Positions 54,629 through 64,000 of a stretch of 64,000 nt of DNA are shown piece by piece. Source of the DNA: Acephala macrosclerotiorum. Taxonomy: Eukaryota > Ascomycota > Leotiomycetes > Helotiales > Mollisiaceae. The DNA lies in NCBI GenBank assembly GCA_014904845.1, contig MU119341.1:79819-143818 (forward strand), given 5' to 3'. Position 1 is the stretch's first letter; every line of letters starts with the position of its first letter. Position numbers and translations under genes: made by a program. The notes beneath the pieces were generated by a model. It ran no database searches. It saw only the letters and a list, made by a program, of their open reading frames with translations, and was not told the DNA's origin.

Positions 54629-56787
54629 CTACGATCGCGCGGCTTCTAATTCCAACTCCAACTGTCTGATCCTCTCACTCTGATCCTGCGATCCACCGCC
54701 AACCTTCATCTTCAATGTATCAACCTCCTGCGCCAACTGACCAATCTTTTCGCTCTGGGCGGTGATGGTTCTCGTCTGAGCTTCGAGGATGGACTTGATC
54801 TGTTGCAAAGTTGCATCCACAGAGCCATTGCTAGAATCGCTGCTGGAAGAGCCGACGGCTGCGATTGGGCCCGTTGGTGTTGGTGATGCAGCAGGAGGTT
54901 GGGTAGATCTTGGGGTAGCTTGTGAAATTGGTGCAGGTTTTGGTGGTTCGGTCTTGGTCGGAGATGGTGACGTTGGCTTGGGTTCGACCCTAGCCGCTGT
55001 CGGGATATGTTTTTGCACTGGCTTCGAGATTTCCTCAAAGCTGGAAGTCTCGTCCTCGTCATCATCTATATCCTCATCGTCCTGGAACCTCGAAGCCATG
55101 GCAGCGATAGAACCTTTCTGTTCTGACATGGTGGGTGGAGGTGCTTTCTGGATTTGTGCGGGAGCTGGCTCTTCCTTTTTGGGTGCCGGAGCTTTTGCTG
55201 GAGATGGGGCAGGTGCGGGAGTGGGAGGCTTATAATCTGACGAGACCTCAACAGGTGCGTTGCCTTCGTAAACACTCTCTAAATCGAGCTTCGGTGGGAT
55301 ACCGTCCTTCCCTCCCAACCATTCCTGGGCTGACACTGCTGGTTTCAAACCGATGGCAGGTGGGTAGATGTCGGATTGGAAGACTTCTGCTCGTCTAGGG
55401 ACTGTGAATGAGATTGGTTCGATGTAGCTGTCGTTGATCGTCTTGTATGCTCGCATGACTTCGTTCTCGTGGACCTATTCCAAGTCAGAAACCGTTCTAA
55501 TATCTCTCAACCCGAACTCACATTTATGCCACGTCTTGGAAGGAAAGCAAGACCTCTTTGTGGATCTCCAGACTTGTATTCGGATAGGAATTCGAATTTG
55601 TCATTCTGGTACTCGTAGTATCGAATATTGCCATCCCTGTGCTATTAGTAGGATTCTTTTCAATCAGGAGAGGCATCTTACCCTTTGCCAGCCAAGTACA
55701 AACATTGAGTGCCATCATCTGTTTTATTGTCAGCTCCTGAAGGCTCTATTTGCTTTCGAACTATTTACCCCAGAAAGGCATGCAAACTCCAGACAATGAG
55801 TCCATGACGGTGAAGCCTCCAATAGGTTCGGCAGGGTTACCAACATCCCACAAAGCCATCTGACGATCACTCATCTTCGAGAAACCAGTTGTTGCCACAC
55901 GGTTGTGTTCGCCCATCCAAACAACTCTGCTATTCTTTGCCCCTGTATGTCCTGGAACTTCGTGCGCCGGCCTCTCTTGACGAACATCCCAAATTCGCAG
56001 CTTCTTGTCTCGGGACGTCGTTACCAGCATCGAACCGTTTGCGCTCCATGACAAGCTCTGTACAATGTCTCCATGCTTCAGTGTCAAGTGTGCCTTGCTA
56101 GCTCTAACATCCCAAAGCTTGATTGTGTAGTCGCCGGATGCGGATGCGAGGATGTTTTCTGCGGCGGGGTTGAAGAGTACTTGTCCGACTTTCCTAGGAG
56201 ATGTTAGAAATGATCAAGCTGCTGCGAACTGTCATACCTCGAATGTCCTGCCAGCTTGCTGAGGGGTGCAACATCTTGTGGCTCGTCGGCATCAGAGTAA
56301 AGGGAGAATCCTTGCGGCACCTGCCATATGAAGACCTTTCCATCGTCTGATCCAGAAGCTATGAGGCTGTCGTTGAAGGGCGACCTGGAGCTGTCAGCGC
56401 AATTCCTGCCCCGCCATTGCAATTCCTACCAGTCCGTATCCAACACCGGTCCAGTATGTCCACGGAACAGAGGGATCTGCTCTGGCAATCTGCCCTTCTC
56501 ATTGATCGGTATGACAGCGAATGCGCCTCCGCCAGCCGCTTCCCAATTGACAGCAAGGTATTCGGGGTTTGCCTAGATTCTCAGCGCCAGTCAAAAGGAG
56601 GTATGCGGGTTCCCACCTTCACCAAGTTTGTATCCCACGCATTGCGACTGATGTGGAGGTTGTCGTAGCAAGCTTCCTTCTTCGTGGGCTTTCCAAAGAC
56701 ATGTCCTATGTACCTGTCAGCTTGCTCTCGTGCCCAAGAGATTCGAAGCTTACGATATTTCGACGCGCGCACAAAGCGGCCTGCCAT
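54629..56787 (-). CDS. CRN1: Coronin, actin-binding WD40 protein
   Basis: Eight exons (56787-56754, 56705-56617, 56572-56430, 56384-56238, 56193-55769, 55718-55682, 55636-55522, 55474-54629) give 611 residues; all phases agree. It starts MAGRFVRASKYR then HVFGKPTKKEACYDNLHISRN, the conserved coronin N-terminus that packs on the propeller. WD40 blades follow (SGSDDGKVFIWQVP, LASASGDYTIKLWDV, SRDKKLRIWDVRQERP), then the coronin-specific C-terminal extension (DSYIEPISFTVPRRAEVFQSDIYPP). A long Pro/Ala-rich, acidic linker leads to a coiled coil (LQQIKSILEAQTRTITAQSEK...) that should trimerise it and bind Arp2/3. Role: cortical actin patches, endocytosis and cofilin-linked filament turnover. Confidence 0.97.
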
Positions 56788-57599
56788 TTGGACTCGATGA
56801 GGAGGTAAAGAAGTATGCGCCGGGGTATATCAATACTGAGCAGGGCAAAGCGAAGGCAAGTGGTCTTGTGGGAGTTGGTGGATTCGAGGTTAGAAGTTGA
56901 AGTTGTGGTGATGGAAAGCTCCGTGATGCTGGACCACGACAAAATGGGTAGCCGCGGATCGCAATGTCCCTGCTGCGCCCTAGACAATCGTTTCAAATAG
57001 TATCGAGGTGAGGTTATACCCCTTTTCTCAACTTCTGTGTGTTCTTAACCCGAATTGATTACTTCGTTTCATGTTCTCCTTTCCACGTCCAGATATCCTA
57101 TTTATAGAAATCTAAGACGAAGGAGGGGTGTATTTTCAGGGCTTGAAATATAGCTTGGAATAAGCAGTTTTCTGCCATCTCCCACCGCAAAGTCGTATGG
57201 TCTAATGGGTTCGTTCTTCCGGAACATGACATTCGTCATTCATATCTAACAGCATCATCAGTTATGATATCTCGTTCACATTCTGAGCAACGTTCCGAGA
57301 TGGTTCTGAGTTCGATGTTTGTCTGCCCTCTACCCAATTGAAAAATATACTTCTGACACCTTGAAAGCCTCAGTACGACTATCGATGACTCTTTTGCCTT
57401 TCGTTCCTTTTGTTTTTTTTGTGCTGTCGTGATCAAAATGTCCCTGTCGCCAGCCCACTTTCCAGCGACGCGAGGGTTGACGCATCAGGCGCAGTTATTT
57501 TGCATTTGCGATTTCGAATTAAATCCATTGAGCCTATTCCACGTGTGGTCTCTAGTGAGGCACTACAATGTTCTTCGGGGCAGTGTGGGTCATAATATG
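56788..57599. other. Coronin promoter region and transition to A+T-rich DNA
   Basis: Ordinary composition up to about 57590, with no gene recognised, then an abrupt shift to A+T-rich DNA. Confidence 0.5.
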
Positions 57600-58930
57600 A
57601 AGTAATATATATTGGGTAATATGGAGGGTCGAAATATAATCGCGATATGAAACTATTTATATCGTATCGTCGAAATATGGAACTACTATATTATATTTCT
57701 TAAGAAATATATTACCAATATAAATATATCGAGTTAAAAAAAGTTTTAATTTAATTAAAATTTATTAAATCGATCGTTGTAATAATCACTTTCTCAATAA
57801 ATACTTCTATTAATTCGTTTAAATTTTCGAGATTGTCGTTTAGAGTTTTTACGATATTTAATTACGATTTCAAATATTTAAAAATTTCAATTGTCTCAAT
57901 TCTAAGATGATTACGACGATTAGAAATAGTAATCTTTGCACTTAAAAAAAAACGTTTTAAATCAATAGATATAATTGAAATAAAAAGTATATTTAAAACT
58001 ATTTTTAATAATAGAAAAAATCGTTTTTATTGTGTTTTTTCAAGTTACTATTTGTAGCTATTTTTAATGCTTAGTATTTGTTCTATATTACAATATTATT
58101 CGTATTTATCGTCGAAAGAAATATTTTTTTACTCGGTGAATTATTCGAAGAATTCGTTTTTTTATTTCGCTAATTCTACGATAATAGTAAAAATCGACGT
58201 AATAATTAAAAAGTGAGTTTTGTATTTTTTTATTTAAAGATCTTTAATAAATACTTTAACAAATTTTATTTATATTGATTTTTAATACTTTTCGAGATAT
58301 TTTTATTTACGCGAAAAGTATAAAATTAAAACGGTAATATAAATAGACGTTTTATTATTGAGATCGTAATATTTGTCTATTTTCGTTTACTTTGAATTGA
58401 ATATCGATTCGAAAATAAAATCGTTTTTAAATTGAGTCTTATGTTTTTTGAATTAATTGAGTATATAATCGATACAAAAAAGAACGAAATCGAGAATTGA
58501 TTGTTTAAATTCGCAGACTTTAATACTTATTAAAAGTTTCTATAGAAAGTTTTTAACGATAAAAATTATAATTCATTTTTTATTATTTAATCGATCGTTT
58601 TCTAGTTGTGCAATTATATAGATTGTAATAAATTCGTCGATCAAATCGCGCAAATTTCATATTACTTAAATTAAAATAAACTATAAATTTCAACGTATTG
58701 TATTATTTCGAAAAATACGTTAATTCGTCATTTCTAAGAAATTGTAAAGTCGTTATATACTTCCAACCAATTAAACTACGAAATTATAAAGTTTGTTTAA
58801 AAACTTTTTTTTTCTCTATTTTTTAATCTTTTTCAATGTAATCGTATAAACGTTAATAGCGTTATTTTTTTCGATATTCTTTTTATCGATAACAAATAAA
58901 AAGAATTTAATAATGAAATTGATAACGCTA
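57600..58930. repeat. A+T-rich block with cytosines confined largely to CpG (RIP-type relic)
   Basis: The block is dominated by A and T, has no open frame of note, and most remaining C/G sit in TCGA, TTCG or ACGA contexts, while CpA is rare. That is the residue expected when CpA has been turned into TpA on both strands. The original element cannot be identified. Confidence 0.7.
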
Positions 58931-58950
58931 CCCCTTATGTGGAGCCCCTT

Positions 58951-59039
58951 TTTCGGTGAAAGGTGCGGATGCCCGTGCGCTGATTGGTGCGTGCGCCGCT
59001 GACTAAGGCACTTTCCGGTGAAAGGGATTTCGGTGAAAG
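58951..59039 (+). repeat. Three TTTC(C)GGTGAAAG repeats upstream of the helicase relic
   Basis: Copies occur at 58951-58962, 59012-59024 (with an extra C) and 59028-59039. Each is a small palindrome (CTTTC / GAAAG). They lie 70-160 bp before the helicase start codon, so they may belong to its leader or promoter. Confidence 0.7.
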
Positions 59040-59107
59040 AGCAGAAAGAGCACTTCTTTTAACTCCCTTTAAACGAGCATTCTCTCGCCTCCAAACGCGC
59101 TCTCGTT

Positions 59108-62100
59108 ATGTTTTCATATAATCCGACTCATAGAGTTGCTATCTGCTATGTTTGCAAGTCTTGCGTCGTCCCAGGGGCGCGTAGTCAAAAGCGGCACTTG
59201 CGAGCGCAGCCATACCGGCTCTTGGGGGACGAGCTCAAGGCGACCGCAGAGCTTCTTAGCAGCTACGACTTGAAGAGTGTGGTCGAGCTAAGAGAGCACA
59301 AGCCCCGGTCGAAAGACAAGTGTCAAATGATTGAGCATCTGGTTAGCTACGATGGCGTTTACTGTCTACAGCCGTAGTGTAGCTACAGTACTCGTCGTCT
59401 CTTCAAGATAAAGGAGCATTGGGCTGCTTGTCACAAAACCGAAGCAAGGTCTCACGAGAGCAGCTAGTCGTGGAAAGAGTGCAAGCTGCAGACGTACTTC
59501 ACTGCGAAGAGCCGTATTGATTACTTTGTAGTAGTAGACAAGGAAAAAGGCGGGATTAAAAGAACAGTCGGGGGTTTTATGTCATTAACAGAGCTAGAGA
59601 AGGAATTATTTGTGAAATTGGAGAAGGATTATAAAGATGTGAAAAGGGACATTAAAGAGCAAACTAGTATCGTCCACGATTTCGGGGATTCTAAGTCGGA
59701 GAGAGTTCCATGGCTCGAGCGGATGGCGTTCTTATATCACACGACTACGCTGAAAGATGAAAAGATCTGGAGCTCGTACAAACTGCCACCGAGGAAAGAG
59801 CTTGATACGGGTAGTAAGGATGCCGAGGATCCTAGCCTCGCTCGAGTCTTAGTTGTAGTCGAGACTGTCTTGAGAGATGCGTATCGGCTATGCAGCGACA
59901 CTTCGCCAGACCGGAAAATGACATAGCAGCGGGCCAATATCCTGAACGAATTCTATGTTGAGGCTTCAAGCAAAGCAAATGGGTTCCGGTATTTCAAGAA
60001 CGCGTCGACTTTAATCACGTACTTTACTACTATAAAGCAACTGTTGGTATACTACTACCGCGTAGTGCATCGTGAAAGCGGCCATTTTACGCGGGTTAAG
60101 CTAGACCAAGTACTGCTCAAAGATGTCATTCAGTCAACTGCTCAGCAGATCCAGGCCATGGACGAAATCATGAAAGCATTGGATCTTGAAGATGAAGTAG
60201 AGGCTGAGCTAGCTCTCAAGCATGCCATTCGACGGCTCTATTTAGCTTTAATCTGCCAAACTGTCGGCAGCGTGCCGTTTAAATCGCCCGTCTTGAGTTT
60301 CTGCGCTATGCTAAGCAGAAAAGTCCGTGGAAAAGGCCGGGGTTTATAGAAGGAACCGGGGAATTTCAATAGTCATTTATCAGCTCTGACGTGGACTGCT
60401 CAGCTCGTGATTTTTGACTATGCTTGTTTCTAAGAGCAAAATGACAAAGATCAAATCTTTGTCTTTCTCGCCAAGATCTGCAAAAAGTTCTTTCAGCAGC
60501 TAATTGAGACCCCGTTTGAGCACATTCTACAGTGAAAACTATATTTGTTCAAAGTTGAAAAGACTACTATTGCAAAACACTAAACTCAGTAGTTTTTAGA
60601 CGGGCAGACAATAGAATATCGCGGGATAGAATTGCAGATATCGCAAGTCTTCGATTTAGTGATTTCTGAATATCAACAAGTCTATACTTTACTCTATGAT
60701 GAGCTCCTATTCCAAGCAAAAGACTTGATTCCAATGGAATCGTAGAGACTGAAAGACGATCTGAATCTAGAAGATTTTGAAGGCTCGTGGCTCTCTCACT
60801 TCAGCAATTCCGAGTTTCTAGAGAGTGCTGAGCTTGCTCTCTTTCGGCGGATCCAAAGAAATGCCCAACTGCGGACCATGTTCTTGACCACGACTGAGAA
60901 TAGAAGCATGGCCTTATGTCCAAAGACTATAGCCATTTACGAAGCACATGCTCAGGAATTTCTTAGGCGAGTTTTAGTGCTGTTCCATATTTCACTCGGC
61001 CCGCCATTGCGAGAACCTGAATTGCTGTCGATGATGTGGCGGAACAATGCTCGATAGCGCCATTTGTTGATCTGAGAAAAGCTGGTCATGATCTATATTT
61101 AGTACTACAAGAGTCAGTAGTAGTCTGGCGCGTACAAGGACAATATTCGCTTTTTACTAAAGGCGATTGAGAATCTGCTGCTCTCGTACGTTGCATATAT
61201 TCTGCTCTTGAGACAATTGTTCTTTCGCTAGCAGACTCCGAGTGCTCTCATCTTTTCATACTTCTGGACCAAGTTAGACGGGACAGTGTGGACTGATGGG
61301 ACTTTTTCGGTCTGTCTGACGAAAGTATGCACTCGTGCCAAAGTGCTACGCTTGCATACGTCGAATTAGCGGCAGTTTGCAGCGTCGATCACCAAAGAGA
61401 AGTTTTCCGTTAAAGAACGAGCGAACTTTGATCTTGAGAAGAGCGCAGAAAAGAATATTGAGAACGAGCTGGATCTGGTTGCGTTAGTTGAACTCAGTAA
61501 TTACACTTTTTATACTTTTAATTATGTCTATACTGGCACAACGACGCTTACTATGAATACTCTGCTCTACTGGAATTATCGAGCATCTGAGAGCTGGCGT
61601 ACGTTCTTCCGGTTCGACCATATGCTGCAAAGAAAGAGGCCGCGAGACGCTTTAGAGACACTGTCGCTGCGAATGCTTGATACTTCTAAGCGTGGTCAAA
61701 TGCGCAAAAAAAGTGCTTATATTGAGATTGATTTACTAGCCGTTGCTCGAAAACTGTACAACGCACTAGACTTGCAATTCCGAGTTCCTGGTCAGCGGAA
61801 TAGAGTGCTTGTTGTCATGGGCTCTCAGCCGGCCGAGCAAGTGGTTCTGGTGATAGAGACCGGCTCTAGTAAGACTTTGATTGTCATGATTGGAGCTGCA
61901 GTTGCCGATACTAGAACTACAATTCTAGTTCTTCTAATGGTGACTTTGCGAAGTGATATGCTAAGACGCTTTCACCAAGTAGGCATTCGGCCCTTGGTCT
62001 AGTCCGTCGATTGTAAACGGTCAGTTTCACTCGTTATTGTGTCAATCGAAGTTGCTTGTACTCAAGGCTTTTTTGAATACTGCTATGTTCTAATCAGCAA

Positions 62101-63478
62101 ACAGAAGCTAAACCGTATTGTTATCGATGAGAGTTATCTTACTATCACGGCCAGTAACTATCGACTATGCATGGTCCAATTGGGCTGGTATGTCCGGCAA
62201 ATCAGGACGCAGACGGTCTGACTAACAGTCACACTTCCGCTCGTGATACAAGAAGCGTTTATCGAGCACAATAAGCTAGTAAGACTTCGGATTATCCGGG
62301 AATCGATTAATCGGTCGAATATCAAGTACATGGTTAGTTTTGAGATCGGATTTGGCGCTTTGATTGAAAGAGCTGCCAATCTGGTGTAGGCGTGCTAGTT
62401 TAGGCCAGAGATCTTTGACGCTTCTCGGGACAAGATTATTATCTATTGCCGTACTCGGGAGGAAGTGGCTTTGTTTGCTGATCTCTTGCAATGTCTATTA
62501 TACACTTTTGAGTCCGGGTTTGAAGAAGAAAAGGCTGCTATTTTCTCTCAGTGAATTGCTGACAAAGACTAGTTCGTGATTGTAGTCACGTTTGCTCTTG
62601 GGATTGAGTTTGACTATTTCCACGTACGATGGATTATTCACGTAGATGCGTCGAGCGAGGCATCGGCCTTTTCTCAGGAATCAGATAGAGTAGACCGAGA
62701 TGGTAAGAAGGCTTCTTCTATTGTCCTTTTGCATTTCGAGTAAAAGCCGCAAGTAGATGAGTCTCTCTCTTTCGATCGAGAGACTATGCAGCTATATTTG
62801 ATCTAGTAATACTGCTCACGAGGCGTGCTTAGCCAGTTTTTGGATGATCAGTCGAATTGGCGGTAGTGTATAGCGGGCGAGGAAATATACTAAGTCTGTC
62901 GAGAGTCTCATGCTGAAACCCGGTCTCTCGATTTGAAATTTGAGCTGGCAGTGATTAGAGGAATGCAATTTACTGGCTCGAATGAGATATTACGACAAGA
63001 CTACATTCGGGATCAAGCGCTTGATAATTATGAGAGAGACTTTGAAGTCATACTAGGCAATTGTCTCTATTGTTGTATCCTTGGCCGTAGGTTCAATCAC
63101 GAATCAAGTGCTTGCTTCCGGCGGTTCCATTGGATCCATGCGAAGAACGAGGCGTACTAGACGCGGAAAAGGAAAGAAAAGAAGTGGATTCAGCGGTATG
63201 TGGCCTGCTGGAACTGCTACTAGCCGCAGGATATCTGCCGGGCGGCGGATTCAGAGCATGAGAAGACGGAATGCCGGTTTTCTGATATGGTCATGCCGCT
63301 CTATTACGGAGTATACAAACGGGCGGGTGGCAGTGATTGACTGCAGAAGCACTTTCGGCGGACGTTCCGAACGGAACTCGAATATATGCTCTGACTTGGA
63401 GAGACGGCGTCGCTTGAAAGAAACGAGTGTATTCAGACTAACTGCGTAATAGCGTTTGCTTTGGCCGAGTTAAAGTAA
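59108..63478 (+). pseudogene. OrsD-type zinc finger plus RecQ helicase (telomere-linked-helicase-like), one frame with many stops
   Basis: From ATG 59108 to TAA 63476-63478 one single frame (no indel seen across 4.37 kb) reads as a protein of about 1,450 codons, interrupted by some 25-30 stops, mostly TAG. The N-terminus (VAICYVCKSCVVPGARSQKRHLR and a second Cys/His finger) resembles the OrsD/DUF3505 region. The helicase half shows motif I as ETGSSKT (61856-61876), a DEAH-box position read as VIDES (about 62117-62135), IIIYCRTREE, and motif VI as QESDRVDRD, where relatives have Gly-Arg-Ala-Gly-Arg. The C-terminus has the Cys/His block ECRFSDMVMPLYYGVYK. Gly-to-Asp and Ala-to-Val changes at core residues are transitions too. 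Such genes sit in subtelomeric or repeat-rich fungal DNA. Inactive. Confidence 0.85.
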
Positions 63479-64000
63479 GCTTTGAAATACAGAGTTTTAT
63501 TGCACGTCGCAAAATGTAGAGACTAGAATGTAGCGACTAGAATATAGCGACTAGTTTATATCACGTGATCACGAGGTCTCTCTACGTTAATCGCTAATAT
63601 TTATAAGAAAGGAAAAGAGAAAAAAAAAAAGAGAAAAAATAATCGCTAATATTTGTAAAAAAGAAAAAGAGAAAAGAAAAAAAAGAAAAAAAAAAAAAAT
63701 ATAAAAAAAAGTAAGTAATAATATATTAATAATAAAGTTTAAAAAGTAAAGTAAATATTAATAAAGAGTAAATAAATAATATTAGAGTAAAAAAATTGAA
63801 TTTAATAATATAAAAAAGTATAAATTATTAAATAATAATGAAAAATTAAAATTAAATAATAAGAAATTAAATAATTTAAATCGATATTAAAAAGAAAAGA
63901 AAATTAAAAAATAAGAAATTAAATTTTAAAAAATATAAATAATATATAAAGAAAAAAAAGTTTAAAATAAATAAAATAAGAATTTAAAATAATATTAAAT
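63479..64000. other. A-rich, purine-biased low-complexity tail
   Basis: After a short normal stretch, from about 63600 the plus strand is almost only A, T and G, with very few C and long A/AG runs (AAAGAAAAAG, AAATAATAAG). No coding signal. The window ends inside it. Confidence 0.8.

Noticed and set aside
59108..63478. Stop-codon reassignment (TAG/TGA read through) as an explanation for the open-but-interrupted helicase frame
   Set aside because: Neighbouring intact genes end at ordinary TAG (PDA1), TGA (HAT1) and TAA (NOC3) codons exactly where families end, and catalytic residues in the helicase are also changed.
1..64000. tRNA or rRNA genes, CRISPR arrays, telomeric TTAGGG arrays
   Set aside because: I looked for T-loop (GGTTCGA) contexts with matching stems and for telomeric arrays and saw none convincing; a dedicated scan could still find a diverged tRNA.

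Overview
This is a stretch of a filamentous ascomycete nuclear genome (Pezizomycotina). The signs are intron-dense genes with short introns (mostly 45-65 nt, GT...CTAAC/CTAAT...AG), orthologues of yeast housekeeping genes, a HET-domain NLR, and C-to-T/G-to-A decay of repeats like that left by repeat-induced point mutation (RIP). A member of the Leotiomycetes is my best guess, from overall impression only. Gene models below were built by hand from reading frames and splice signals, and exon phases were checked to add up.

Layout: 1-7.9 kb is gene-poor, with a small IFI6/IFI27-like membrane protein (1854-2554, -), an orphan tail-anchored protein (4482-5737, -) and a small multi-span membrane protein (6517-7281, +). 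From 7953 to 12896 lies a block bounded by matching terminal inverted repeats and TA dinucleotides. It holds a HET / NB-ARC / TPR protein whose middle is riddled with stop codons while its TPR array is open. From 14.4 to 40.1 kb runs an ordinary gene-rich segment: Cdc4-type F-box/WD40 protein, ZIP9-like zinc transporter, HAT1, pyruvate dehydrogenase E1 alpha, a repeat-tailed orphan, a dienelactone-hydrolase-family protein, a MOSC/oxidoreductase/2Fe-2S fusion, a secreted chitin-binding protein, MRH4 RNA helicase, NIP7, NOC3 and a small membrane protein.

From 41 to 51 kb the region is more dynamic: a proline iminopeptidase fragment, a 260-bp MITE with perfect 31-bp inverted repeats, a GNAT acetyltransferase, a broken NRPS-like adenylating enzyme, a PLC-like secreted protein, a small conserved-looking protein and a broken fucose-lectin-like gene. 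From 51.9 to 56.8 kb it is ordinary again (GFA/CENP-V protein, thiamine-binding ECM15-like protein, coronin). From 57.6 kb to the end it becomes an A+T-rich repeat domain containing a 4.4-kb OrsD-type zinc finger plus RecQ helicase relic that keeps one reading frame but carries many stop codons.

Functional themes: ribosome biogenesis (NIP7 and NOC3 share one 215-bp divergent promoter region), chromatin and cell cycle (HAT1, Cdc4), mitochondria (PDA1, MRH4) and the actin cytoskeleton (coronin). The most unusual material is the inverted-repeat-bounded NLR block and the transition-only decay of the NLR and the helicase. I saw no tRNA, rRNA or CRISPR.
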